This document shows positions 1-7,349 of a DNA stretch of 23,037 nt, in pieces (within the stretch, counting starts at the first letter, position 1; every line of letters begins with the position of its first letter). The position numbers were made by a program, and so were the translations under genes. Source of the stretch: JBGTKH01 sp041744735 (lineage in GTDB: Bacteria; Planctomycetota; Planctomycetia; Pirellulales; Pirellulaceae); assembly GCA_041744735.1 (NCBI GenBank), contig JBGTKH010000532.1, forward strand, positions 1 to 23,037, written 5' to 3'. A model generated the notes under the pieces. It was given only the letters and a program-made list of their open reading frames with translations. It made no database searches and was not told the origin of the DNA.

Positions 1-1299
1 ATGGACATCGACCGCGCGTGGGAGGCGCTGAAGCACGCCGAGCAGGCGCGGATCCACGTGTTCCTGGCCACCAGCGCGATCCACCGCGAATTCAAACTGC
101 GGATGACTCGCGACGAGATCATTCAACGCGCCGTCGCGGGCGTGACGCGGGCCGCTGGCTACTGCGACGACGTGGAATTCTCGCCCGAAGACGCCGCGCG
201 CACCGAGCACGATTTTCTCTGCCAGGTGGTCGAAGCCGCGATCGACGCCGGCGCCACGACCGTGAACATTCCTGATACCGTCGGCTATGCCACGCCGTCG
301 CACATGGGCCAGGTGATCGCAATGCTCAAACAGCGCGTGCCGAACATCGACCGAGCGGTAATCAGCGTTCACTGTCACAACGACCTCGGTCTGGCCGTGG
401 CCAACAGTCTGGCGGCGGTGGAAAACGGTGCCGGGCAGATTGAATGCACGATCAACGGCATCGGCGAGCGGGCGGGGAACTGTTCGCTGGAAGAGGTCGT
501 GATGGCGATGCGGACGCGCAACGATTACTATCACTGCGTCACGGGCATCAACACTCAGCGGCTCGTCCCCACCAGCCGCCTGCTGACAACGATCACCGGC
601 ATGCAAGTGCAGCGCAACAAAGCCATCGTCGGCCGCAACGCCTTCGCTCACGAGGCCGGCATTCACCAGGACGGGATGCTCAAGGAACGCAGCACGTACG
701 AAATCATGCGGCCCGAAGACGTCGGCTTGGCCAAAACCGATCTGGTGATGGGCAAACACAGCGGCCGCGCCGCGCTGGCCGACCGCGCCAAAGCGCTGGG
801 CTTTCGTCTGACCGGCGAGCAGCTTCAGGCCGTCTTCGAGGAGTTCAAGAAGCTGGCCGACAAGAAGAAGGAAATCTACGATGGCGACATCGCGGCTCTG
901 ATCGAACAGCAGATTCACGAGGTTCCGGAGGAAGAGTGGGTCTTGGTCTCGTTCCGCGTATCATCGGGAACGGGGATGAAGCCACAAGCCACGCTCACGC
1001 TGCGGCACGGCGACCGCGAGTTCACCGAAGAGATGACCGCCGGCGACGGCCCGATCGACGCCGCGTTTCTGGCCACCGAGAAGATCACCGGCATTAAGCT
1101 GTTGTGTAAAGACTTCCAAGTCCGCAGCGCCACGCTCGGCCGCGATGCACTCGGGGAAGTCACGGTCGAAGTGGAGCACAACGGCGAAACCTTCCGCGGC
1201 CGAGGCACCTCGACCGACACCGTCGAAGCCACCGTGAAAGCCATCCTCAACGCCGTCAACCGCATCGCCATGAGCAAAGCCGGCGCCGCCGAGGCATAA
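1..1299 (+). CDS. leuA: 2-isopropylmalate synthase, 5'-partial
   Basis: LeuA condenses acetyl-CoA with 2-oxoisovalerate, the first committed step of leucine synthesis, in the cytoplasm. The visible 432 residues hold the second half of the HMGL-like TIM barrel, with the metal-binding HCHND at about residues 124-128 and the GERAGN motif near 157. A C-terminal LeuA dimer/allosteric domain follows from about residue 310 (LVSFRVSSGTG to VKAILNAVNRI), which is where leucine feedback acts in this family. Bacterial LeuA is usually about 510-520 residues and carries an N-terminal DGEQ motif that is absent here, so roughly 80 residues are missing. The ATG at base 1 is most likely an internal Met (the family continues upstream of WEALKHAEQARIHVFLATS) and the gene is cut by the window edge. 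A palindrome seven bases after the stop may end transcription. Family call is sure; the true start is not visible. Confidence 0.95.
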   Translation: MDIDRAWEALKHAEQARIHVFLATSAIHREFKLRMTRDEIIQRAVAGVTRAAGYCDDVEFSPEDAARTEHDFLCQVVEAAIDAGATTVNIPDTVGYATPSHMGQVIAMLKQRVPNIDRAVISVHCHNDLGLAVANSLAAVENGAGQIECTINGIGERAGNCSLEEVVMAMRTRNDYYHCVTGINTQRLVPTSRLLTTITGMQVQRNKAIVGRNAFAHEAGIHQDGMLKERSTYEIMRPEDVGLAKTDLVMGKHSGRAALADRAKALGFRLTGEQLQAVFEEFKKLADKKKEIYDGDIAALIEQQIHEVPEEEWVLVSFRVSSGTGMKPQATLTLRHGDREFTEEMTAGDGPIDAAFLATEKITGIKLLCKDFQVRSATLGRDALGEVTVEVEHNGETFRGRGTSTDTVEATVKAILNAVNRIAMSKAGAAEA

Positions 1300-1306
1300 C
1301 GCGAAG

Positions 1307-1342
1307 CAGAAACCCGGTTTCTTCCGAGAAACCGGGTTTCTG
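1307..1342. repeat. palindromic repeat, copy 1, possible leuA terminator
   Basis: A 36-base inverted repeat with arms CAGAAACCCGGTTTCT and AGAAACCGGGTTTCTG, lying just after the leuA stop. The same palindrome recurs at 1418-1452 and 3851-3885. It can form a strong hairpin and may act as a terminator, but recurrence at three places suggests a dispersed REP-like repeat. A T-run lies about 15 bases downstream rather than directly at the stem. Confidence 0.75.
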
Positions 1343-1409
1343 CCATTGGCAAGCATTTTTTTGCGGCTCACAGTGCACAGTCGAGAGACGCGATTGAAGT
1401 GGCACAATT

Positions 1410-1536
1410 TCAAGAAACAGAAACCCGGTTTCTTTGAAGAAACCGGGTTTCGTTTTATCGTGACTACAGCAACTGCGGGATCGGGTAGCCGTCGGTGACT
1501 AGGCGGGCGATGTCGGCGGGGATGCCGCTGGTGACG
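1410..1536. repeat. 127-base direct repeat, copy 1 (palindrome plus DUF1501 3' end)
   Basis: This stretch aligns without gaps to 3843-3969, with 118 of 127 bases the same by hand count. The first part is the CAGAAACCCGGTTTCT palindrome (1418-1452); the rest is the last 24 or so codons of a DUF1501 gene on the minus strand (only two differences over 73 bases). The two copies bracket the toxin-antitoxin, HNH-fragment and Abi-alpha-like genes. Confidence 0.9.
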
Positions 1537-1562
1537 ATCAGCAGCACGTTGTCGCTCAGGCC
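1464..1562 (-). pseudogene. remnant of a second DUF1501 gene
   Basis: Read on the minus strand this gives GLSDNVLLI followed directly by VTSGIPADIARLVTDGYP and IPQLL, then TAG. Both parts match the intact DUF1501 protein at 3897-5297, where GLSDKVLFI and VTSGLPADIARL are separated by about 70 residues. The middle has therefore been deleted in frame, and an in-frame TAA lies immediately upstream, so only about 32 codons survive. It is the relic of a paralogue or of a duplicated copy of the neighbouring gene. The bases 1343-1409 between the two palindromes hold nothing I recognise. Confidence 0.85.
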
Positions 1563-1604
1563 AGCAACTTAACAGAGCGAACGTGTTTGACTATAACAGT
1601 AGTC

Positions 1605-1928
1605 ATGGCCAAGATGCAGCCTTTCGCGCTGATTTACGACCCGGAGGTCGAAGGGCATCTTGATGCCATTGAGCCGAAATATCACTCGCTCATCCGCACA
1701 ACCATCGAGGAGCAGCTACGATTCGAGCCGGAGAAGACAACCCGCAATCGCAAGCCGCTGGAGCGGCCTATCGAACTGGGCGCAAGATGGGAACTCCGTT
1801 TCGGGCCGAAGAATCGCTTTCGCGTCTTTTACCGGGTCGATGCACAGCGGCGGGAAGTTCGCATTTTGGCCGTGGCCGTGAAACTGAGAAACCGCCTGTT
1901 TCTGGCAGGCGAAGAGGTGGAGTTATGA
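1605..1928 (+). CDS. RelE/ParE-like toxin of a type II toxin-antitoxin pair
   Basis: A 107-residue basic protein with the compact RelE/ParE pattern: an N-terminal strand (FALIYDPEVEGHLDAI), two helices (KYHSLIRTTIEEQLRFEP), then a run of strands (WELRFGPKNRFRVFYRVD, EVRILAVAVKLRNRLFL). Proteins of this fold cut ribosome-bound mRNA or poison gyrase; which applies here cannot be told from sequence. The frame is open back to a TTG at 1587, but ATG at 1605 (or 1614) fits the fold better; no clear ribosome site precedes any of them. The stop overlaps the antitoxin start by four bases (ATGA), so the two are translationally coupled. The toxin comes first, the reverse of most relBE loci but like higBA. 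Confidence 0.75.
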   Translation: MAKMQPFALIYDPEVEGHLDAIEPKYHSLIRTTIEEQLRFEPEKTTRNRKPLERPIELGARWELRFGPKNRFRVFYRVDAQRREVRILAVAVKLRNRLFLAGEEVEL

Positions 1929-2242
1929 AAATTGCATCGGTCGCCGAGGTGAAAGCCCAACTCAATTCGTACGTGAAGGAGAGCGCCTCCGGTCCGGTCG
2001 TCCTCACGCGCAAGGGCAAGGCCGTGGCCGTGCTGCTCGGAGTCAGTGACGACGAGGAACTGGAGCGGTTGATCTTGGCTCATTCACCCAAACTGCGCGC
2101 CATTCTTGACGCGGCAGACCGCCGAATCGATGAAGGCGCCGGCATCGCTCATGACGAATTCTGGGAACGAGTCGCGTCATCCGATCGCGCGCGGGAAGCG
2201 AACGGGAACAAGAAAACCCGCCGCACCAAGCGATCGAACTGA
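1925..2242 (+). CDS. Phd/YefM-type antitoxin
   Basis: A 105-residue protein that begins with the typical Phd/YefM N-terminal DNA-binding fold: MKIASVAEVKAQLNSYVKE, then GPVVLTRKGKAVAVLLGVSDDEELE. The C-terminal half (ERLILAHSPKLRAILDAADRR to HDEFWERV) is the helical, usually flexible part that wraps the toxin, and the last 20 residues are rich in Lys and Arg. In this family the antitoxin neutralises the toxin and represses its own operon. The start ATG overlaps the toxin stop. The gene converges on the HNH fragment from the other strand. Confidence 0.8.
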   Translation: MKIASVAEVKAQLNSYVKESASGPVVLTRKGKAVAVLLGVSDDEELERLILAHSPKLRAILDAADRRIDEGAGIAHDEFWERVASSDRAREANGNKKTRRTKRSN

Positions 2243-2362
2243 CCGCTGCAAAGCAAAGAAGACCTCCGGTCGGGATCGTCGGACGGTCTGTTGCGGCATG
2301 CGGCAGTACGCGCAGCGATTATTCGCACGCCGCCACACAAACTCGCGAATCGCGGCATCCAT
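2177..2362 (-). pseudogene. truncated HNH endonuclease, N-terminal fragment
   Basis: The first 25 or so residues, MDAAIREFVWRRANNRCAYC followed by RMPQ, match the start of HNH endonucleases, including the first zinc-type CxxC pair (CAYC). After about base 2285 the frame no longer resembles the family: the expected HIEHI..R..GG and second Cys pair are missing. The open frame simply runs on to 2177, into the antitoxin gene on the other strand. The start lies one base after the stop of the upstream gene (2364-2624), as in a two-gene operon. The 3' end was probably lost when the toxin-antitoxin genes and this locus were joined. Confidence 0.65.
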
Positions 2363-2363
2363 G

Positions 2364-2624
2364 TTAATCTTGCTGATAGCTGGCGAGAAACTGCCGGGCC
2401 TTGCCTTGAATGATTGAAATCACGTCGAGCGCTTCGACGAAGTCCTTGTACTCGGCGTCCTCGTCCCGCGTGAGCGTGCCTTCATTGGCTTTGCGTCGCA
2501 ACACGGCAACGTGCGATTGGACTTCTGCATCGGCTCGAAGATCCACAATCTTACGAGCCAACTCCGGCGTGAACGCCTCGGCGACTGGATCGAGAAAGCG
2601 GTCAAGATAGCTGACGGTGGCCAT
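2364..2624 (-). CDS. small hypothetical protein, partner of HNH gene
   Basis: An 86-residue protein, largely helical, starting MATVSYLDRFLDPVAEAFTP and containing two regions that look like an alpha-helical pair (LARKIVDLRADAEVQSHVAVLRRKAN and TRDEDAEYKDFVEALDVISIIQGKAR). The frame is open further upstream to 2750, but that stretch runs through a hairpin repeat and reads as non-coding, so I chose the ATG at 2624. I do not recognise a named domain. From memory, short proteins of this kind often sit directly upstream of HNH endonuclease genes in planctomycetes, and the one-base gap to the HNH fragment here fits. Function unknown. Confidence 0.65.
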   Translation of the reverse strand: MATVSYLDRFLDPVAEAFTPELARKIVDLRADAEVQSHVAVLRRKANEGTLTRDEDAEYKDFVEALDVISIIQGKARQFLASYQQD

Positions 2625-2707
2625 GGTGCTCACATTGTAGCACGGAACTTCGCGCGAACACAGTCTGGCGACGGCGCTTGGCACGAGCGTGCTGTGGGCG
2701 CGGTCGC

Positions 2708-2738
2708 GCTGTGGGCGGTCGGGAGACCGTCCCACAGC
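2708..2738. repeat. hairpin repeat between genes
   Basis: An almost perfect inverted repeat: GCTGTGGGCGGTC, loop GGGA, then GACCGTCCCACAGC. It lies 3' of the Abi-alpha-like gene (minus strand) and could stop its transcription, though no T-run follows. The left part is preceded by a degenerate direct copy (GCTGTGGGCGCGGTCGC at about 2691). Confidence 0.7.
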
Positions 2739-2757
2739 AAGTATTCCCAATCGTTAC

Positions 2758-3720
2758 CTAAGTATCGCTCTTGTTGGAATCGTCTCCTTCTATTTCATCC
2801 AATTTCGAATCTAGTTCCTCGACTTGGTTCTTTACATCATCCAATTCTAACTCAAGCTCTTCAAGCTTGTCGGTGACGCAACTTTGCATGAGATTAACAG
2901 CATCGGACATGATTCGACGCCGAAAGCTCGCGTTCTTGGGCAGTTGAACGGCTGACTTTACGGCGTCAGATAGGCTGTAATCGGGCTTGACAGATGTAAT
3001 TACTTCAGGATGCACTCCGCGAGAACCAAGAGAACGAAGGAATAAGCTTGCTCCCTTGCGATTCGGCGTAACGAATAAGCCATCATCAGTCAGCGAGTCG
3101 GTTTTGCCAGCACTCAACCAGCAAATACGGACAGCGTGGTCATTGCCAATCAATTGTTCGTCAATTAGGCCGTTAATCGCAAGAAGCAATCTCACTCCGG
3201 CGTCAATTCCCTCGAATTGCATGGCATCCAAGAGTTCTGCCTCCGGAATTTCCAATTCGAGCCCTTGCCAGAAATCCGATTCTTCCGCTCCTTTTGATCG
3301 AAGTGGGTGCGTTGCAACCAAGTAGTAAATCACAAAGTGTAATCGCAGTTGGTCCGCAGAAAGCGATTTCACTAAAGCCAGCATCGGCAAAGCAGTATCG
3401 TCTCTTCCATCACTTGTGCGGGCAGAAGCAAGAATCCCAGCGAAATACTCAGCGGAGAAAACATCCTCAATGAATGGCCCCTCGTCCCAGACGCCCTTGA
3501 GTACACGAGAATTGACTTGTCCTTGTTCATTTACCTTGGACTTCAATTTGGCAATGGTAACCTGGAGTATGTGCGCCATGTTCTTGGCAGCCCGTTCGAC
3601 AAGTTCCCGAGAGGCTCCCCCAAGGTACTCGGCAGTTGGTCCGAGCAACTTGTTTAGAATGTCTCTTGACGCAATCGCACCACCTGCGGCGACGATGATC
3701 GTAGTAAGTGCATCAGGCAC
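2758..3720 (-). CDS. DUF4393/Abi-alpha-like protein
   Basis: A 320-residue soluble protein with a GTG start. After a short hydrophobic N-terminus (LTTIIVAAGGAIA) comes LLGPTAEYLGGASRELVERA, a helical AKNMAHILQVTIAKLKSKV, then VNSRVLKGVWDEGPFIEDVF, SAEYFAGILASARTSDGRDD and LALVKSLSADQLRLHFVIYYL. This order resembles DUF4393 (Abi-alpha) proteins, a family linked with abortive infection, but the match is by eye and weak. The last 50 residues are a Glu/Asp-rich predicted coiled coil (KLEELELELDDVKNQVEELD) ending in an acidic tail. The gene is visibly AT-richer than all its neighbours, which suggests recent transfer. Bases 3721-3842 in front hold a possible -10 (TATAAC near 3745, minus strand) and nothing else I recognise. 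Coding call is firm; the role is inference. Confidence 0.8.
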   Translation of the reverse strand: MPDALTTIIVAAGGAIASRDILNKLLGPTAEYLGGASRELVERAAKNMAHILQVTIAKLKSKVNEQGQVNSRVLKGVWDEGPFIEDVFSAEYFAGILASARTSDGRDDTALPMLALVKSLSADQLRLHFVIYYLVATHPLRSKGAEESDFWQGLELEIPEAELLDAMQFEGIDAGVRLLLAINGLIDEQLIGNDHAVRICWLSAGKTDSLTDDGLFVTPNRKGASLFLRSLGSRGVHPEVITSVKPDYSLSDAVKSAVQLPKNASFRRRIMSDAVNLMQSCVTDKLEELELELDDVKNQVEELDSKLDEIEGDDSNKSDT

Positions 3721-3842
3721 TGGTCACCAACCTTTTCCGTGTTATACACAGCCATTTCACAGGACGTCACCAGACGCCGAGTCCGCTACAGACATAGTAG
3801 CCCCCAGGAAGCCAACAATTATTCGGGGTGACCCGGCCAAAA

Positions 3843-3969
3843 TCAAGAAACAGAAACCCGGTTTCTGGGAAGAAACCGGATTTCGTTTTGTGCGGACTAC
3901 AGCAACTGCGGGATTGGGTAGCCGTCGGTGACTAGGCGGGCGATGTCGGCGGGGAGGCCGCTGGTGACG
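3843..3969. repeat. 127-base direct repeat, copy 2, spanning the DUF1501 3' end
   Basis: Partner of 1410-1536, gap-free and about 93% identical by hand count. It contains the palindrome at 3851-3885 and the final codons of the intact DUF1501 gene. On the minus strand the palindrome follows the DUF1501 stop by 11 bases and is followed by a T-rich stretch (TGTTTCTTGATTTT), so it could serve as that gene's terminator. Confidence 0.9.
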
Positions 3970-5297
3970 CGCAGTTCGCCGATGTCTAGCAGAGTGTGCA
4001 TGACGGTGGCCAGCAGGTCCTTGGCGGAGACCGGGTCGGTGGCGGGGACGCTGGCGGTGCGGTCGGAGCCGCCGATGACTTGGCCCATCCGCAGGCCGCC
4101 GCCGGACATGGCCAGCGTGCACAGGTTGCCCCAGTGATCGCGGCCGCCCTTGGTGTTGATTCGCGGCGTGCGGCCGAATTCGCCGGTGATGATGAACAGC
4201 ACCTTGTCGCTCAGGCCGCGCTCGTGCAGGTCTTCGATGAAGGCACCGGCCGCGCGATCGACCGACGGGCCGAGGATCGGCATGCCGTCGTTGATGCCGA
4301 AAGCGTTGCCGTGCATGTCCCAGCCGGCGCTGGTCACCGTGACGAACCCGCAGCCGGCTTCGACCAGGCGGCGGGCCATCAGCATCTGTTTTCCTAGGGC
4401 GATCGGCGATTGGCTGGGGACGTTTTCCTTCTTCTTCAGCACGTTCTTGGGGATTTCAAATTCGCCCGTGTCGTAACGCTCGACCGTGCGCGGGTCTTCC
4501 TTCGTCAGATTAAACGCCTCGCTGACGCCGCCCAGGATCACGTCGAACGCTTGCTGCTGGAATTTGTCGGCGCCTTGCAGAGCACCGCTGGCATCGGCCT
4601 CGCGCTTGATGCCGTCGAGCTGCGAGAGCAGATTGCGCCGGTCGTCCAAGCGGTCCATCGGCAGCCGTAGCTTCATGTTCTCGATGATCTGCCCGCCGGA
4701 GCTGGGATCGAACGCTTTGTACGCCGCGGGGAGCGTGCCGACTCCGGTCACGCGCTCGGTTTGTGCACCGAGTCCCTTATACTTCTCGCCAGCGGCGGGC
4801 GGCGTGAGCACGGTGTTGGTCGGGATGCCGGTGACGGGATTCGTCGTGCCGGCGATGCGCGAGTAAATCGAACCCATCGAAGCCTTGGTCACGTTGCCGC
4901 CGCTGATCACGAACTCGGAGGCCGGAGCGTGGCTGGAGATGCCGTGCTGGAACGAACGCACGATGGCCATCTTGTCGGCCAGCCGGGCCAGGTTCGGAAA
5001 GTGGCTGCCGAAGGTGACGCCGGGCAGCGAAGTGGGGACCTCGCCGAACATCGCGCGGTATTCGGCCGGCGCGGACATCTTGGGGTCAAACGTTTCGATG
5101 TGCGTCGGCCCGCCTTGCAGGAACAGCACGACCACCGCTTTGTCCTTCACGTAACCGCGGCCCGCGGCCTGCGCCTTTGCGGCCAGCAGGCCGGGCAGCG
5201 TCAAACCGCCCAGAGCCAATGTGCCCACACGCAGGAACTCGCGACGTGTGTGACCTTCACAATCCCGACTGAATCCGCCTGTCAGCAATGTCAACAT
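3897..5297 (-). CDS. DUF1501 Tat-exported protein
   Basis: A 466-residue member of the DUF1501 family, alkaline-phosphatase-fold (sulfatase-like) proteins that are very abundant in planctomycetes; their substrates are mostly unknown. The N-terminus has a twin-arginine signal (TRREFLRVGTLALGGLTLPG at about residues 17-36, ending AKAQA), so export in folded form is likely. Family hallmarks include VVVLFLQGGPTHIETFDPKM, HAPASEFVISGG, GWDMHGN and ITGEFGRTPRINTKGGRDHW. The frame is open to 5363, but I chose ATG 5297 because AGGAG lies ten bases upstream and the Tat signal then sits at the usual place. DUF1501 genes usually follow a DUF1549/DUF1553 gene; none is here, so this copy stands alone. A decayed paralogue lies at 1464-1562. 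Confidence 0.92.
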   Translation of the reverse strand: MLTLLTGGFSRDCEGHTRREFLRVGTLALGGLTLPGLLAAKAQAAGRGYVKDKAVVVLFLQGGPTHIETFDPKMSAPAEYRAMFGEVPTSLPGVTFGSHFPNLARLADKMAIVRSFQHGISSHAPASEFVISGGNVTKASMGSIYSRIAGTTNPVTGIPTNTVLTPPAAGEKYKGLGAQTERVTGVGTLPAAYKAFDPSSGGQIIENMKLRLPMDRLDDRRNLLSQLDGIKREADASGALQGADKFQQQAFDVILGGVSEAFNLTKEDPRTVERYDTGEFEIPKNVLKKKENVPSQSPIALGKQMLMARRLVEAGCGFVTVTSAGWDMHGNAFGINDGMPILGPSVDRAAGAFIEDLHERGLSDKVLFIITGEFGRTPRINTKGGRDHWGNLCTLAMSGGGLRMGQVIGGSDRTASVPATDPVSAKDLLATVMHTLLDIGELRVTSGLPADIARLVTDGYPIPQLL

Positions 5298-5413
5298 GTT
5301 GGTGCTCCTGCAGTGTGGTCGAAAGAACGGCGATACCTGGTCGTGCCAACGCCGGCCCGGCAACCGCCCATCGTATCAAACTTCCCTTATGTGTCAATAA
5401 AAACTTTGGATCT

Positions 5414-5511
5414 GGAGTGCGGAAACTGGTTTCCGCTTTCGGAATTTAGGATGCCACCCACCACCGAGCTCTCCTCAAAACTCCCACAGCGGCGATGAAT
5501 CGCCGCACTCC
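5414..5511. repeat. inverted-repeat element, family B, copy 1
   Basis: About 98 bases bounded by GGAGTGCGG and CCGCACTCC. Each end is itself a hairpin: GCGGAAA-CTGG-TTTCCGC on the left and GCGGCGATTCATCGCCGC on the right. A second copy lies at 18403-18511. The rest of the 5298-5666 gap has one more short hairpin (5592-5612) and no gene. Confidence 0.75.
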
Positions 5512-5591
5512 GAAATCCGAAAAGACTTGCGGCCCCGTTGCCCCGCGCCTCGCAATCGGCGTACGATGGCCCTCCGACTTCGTGGCATTTT

Positions 5592-5612
5592 TGGGTCGGC
5601 TCAGAGAGCCAA
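5592..5612. repeat. short hairpin in the leader of the GntP gene
   Basis: GGTCGGCTC, loop AGA, GAGCCAACC forms a short stem with one mismatch, about 55 bases before the permease start. It may be a dispersed repeat or a leader structure; sequence alone does not decide. Confidence 0.4.
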
Positions 5613-5666
5613 CCTACAGAGGAACAACTGACAACCACCACCTTTCGATTTCCCGGGAGACGGTTC

Positions 5667-7328
5667 ATGCATCCGCTTTGGATTTTGTTGTTCGGCGTCG
5701 TCATTGTGATCGGCGGCATCTTGGTGTTGCGGCTGCACGCGTTCTTGGCGTTGGTGTTGGCGGCGTTGGTCGTCGCCGCTCTGACGCCGTTGGCCGCCGT
5801 CGAACGGTTCGGGATCGACAAGAGTGCGGTGCCGATTCACACACAGGGGATGACGCGCAACCAATTGGTTTTGAAACTCGATAGCAAACAGGCGCGCGTC
5901 GGCATGCAATACTTGGCTCTCCGCGCCGACGACGCCACCGGCGAATTGAAGCAAGCGGCGGTCCTGCAAATCAGCAGCTTCACCGAGTTCATCGACAAGG
6001 AAGGTGAGACACACGAACTGGCCATTGCCACCAGCGACCAACCGGTTTACTCCGACGACGTGATCATTCATCCGCTCGCATTGCGTGCCGCGCAATCTTC
6101 CGCCAAACAAACGATCGGCGAACGAGTGGCCACAGCGTTCGGCAACACGTGTGCACAAATCGGCATCTTGATTGCGATGGCGGCAATTATTGGAAAGTGT
6201 TTGCTCGACAGCGGCTCGGCGAACCGCATCGTGCGTTCGGCGTTGCGGTTGGTCGGTGAGCGCGGGGCGCCGGCGGCATTTGTGGGCAGCGGATTTCTGC
6301 TGGGCATCCCGGTGTTTTTCGACACGGTGTTCTACTTAATGATTCCACTGGGCAAAGCGCTGCGGATGCGCACCGGGCGGAACTATCTGCTGTACGTGCT
6401 GACGATCGTGGCCGGCGCGACGATGGCCCATTCGCTGGTGCCGCCCACGCCGGGGCCGCTGTTTGTCGCGGAAGAACTGAAAGTGGACATGGGCCTGATG
6501 ATTCTCGTCGGCTGCGTCGTGGGGCTGTTCTCCAGCAGCGTGGGATACACGTTTGCCAAATTTGTCAACTCGCGCACCGAGGTGCCGCTGCGCGAGTCGC
6601 CCGATTTCACCGCGCAGGACATGGAAGAGTTGATGAACCGCGGCGACGCAGAGCTGCCGCCGCTGGCCCTCGCTGTACTCCCGATTCTGCTGCCGGTGGT
6701 GTTGATCGCCGGCTACACGGTCGTCGAATCGTCCGGCATCAAACTGTCGGAACAGCAGAAGCTAATCGCCGAGGCGCTAGGCAACAAAAACATCGCGCTG
6801 GCACTGGCGGCGGCGATCGCGATGGTGACATTGGTTTGGCAGAAGCGGACGAGTTTGAAGGAGCTGGCTAACTCGGTGCAAGCCGCGCTGGCCAGCGGCG
6901 GCGTGATCATTCTCATCACGTCGGCCGGCGGCGCATTCGGCGCGATGTTGCAGCAGACGGGTGTGGCCAGCTTGATCCGCGATCTGCCGCAAAGTTCGCC
7001 AGCCATGATTGTCACTTTGGCCTTTTTGATCACGATGGCAATTCGCACCGCGCAAGGTTCTGCCACCGTGGCGATGATCACGTCGGTGGGCGTCCTGTCG
7101 GGGTTGGTCGAAGGACTGCCGTTCCATCCGGTCTATCTGGCGATGGCCATCGGTTGCGGCTCGAAGCCGCTGGCCTGGATGAACGATAGCGGCTTCTGGG
7201 TGATCTGCAAGATGAGCGGCATGACGGAAACGGAAGGCCTGAAGTTCGTAACCCCGATGAGCCTACTGATGGGCTTGGCCGGACTGTGTGCCACGCTGGC
7301 CGGCGCCCTGTGGCTGCCGCTTAGATGA
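5667..7328 (+). CDS. GntP-family permease with a soluble insert
   Basis: A 553-residue membrane protein of the gluconate:proton symporter family (GntP/ArsB-type fold), which takes up gluconate or related hydroxy acids; the exact substrate here is unknown. Recognisable parts are two N-terminal membrane helices (WILLFGVVIVIGGILVL and FLALVLAALVVAAL), then FGNTCAQIGILIAMAAIIGK, GIPVFFDTVFYLMIPLGKAL, the MAHSLVPPTPGPLFVAEEL loop, and AIRTAQGSATVAMITSVGVL. Family members are usually about 440-450 residues. The excess is a hydrophilic stretch of about 100 residues (45-145) between the second and third helices, ending in SAKQTIGERVATAFGN. I chose ATG 5667 because GGGAGA lies seven bases upstream and the frame before it reads through repeats. 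It is convergent with the DUF1559 gene, 21 bases away. Confidence 0.9.
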   Translation: MHPLWILLFGVVIVIGGILVLRLHAFLALVLAALVVAALTPLAAVERFGIDKSAVPIHTQGMTRNQLVLKLDSKQARVGMQYLALRADDATGELKQAAVLQISSFTEFIDKEGETHELAIATSDQPVYSDDVIIHPLALRAAQSSAKQTIGERVATAFGNTCAQIGILIAMAAIIGKCLLDSGSANRIVRSALRLVGERGAPAAFVGSGFLLGIPVFFDTVFYLMIPLGKALRMRTGRNYLLYVLTIVAGATMAHSLVPPTPGPLFVAEELKVDMGLMILVGCVVGLFSSSVGYTFAKFVNSRTEVPLRESPDFTAQDMEELMNRGDAELPPLALAVLPILLPVVLIAGYTVVESSGIKLSEQQKLIAEALGNKNIALALAAAIAMVTLVWQKRTSLKELANSVQAALASGGVIILITSAGGAFGAMLQQTGVASLIRDLPQSSPAMIVTLAFLITMAIRTAQGSATVAMITSVGVLSGLVEGLPFHPVYLAMAIGCGSKPLAWMNDSGFWVICKMSGMTETEGLKFVTPMSLLMGLAGLCATLAGALWLPLR

Positions 7329-7349
7329 GACTGGCCGACGCGCGATTTA

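Noticed and set aside
1..3. ATG at base 1 as the real start of leuA
   Set aside because: LeuA proteins extend about 80 residues further with the DGEQ motif; the window probably cuts the gene, and this Met lies inside the family's conserved domain.
2625..2750. N-terminal extension of the 86-residue protein
   Set aside because: It reads through the hairpin at 2708-2738 and has no protein-like pattern.
1410..3969. The 127-base repeats as integrase attachment sites
   Set aside because: No integrase or tRNA is present, and the left copy continues into a deleted DUF1501 relic, which a simple att duplication would not explain.
5298..5666. N-terminal extension of the GntP permease from 5538
   Set aside because: This part crosses a hairpin repeat, and ATG 5667 has a ribosome site and the natural first helix.
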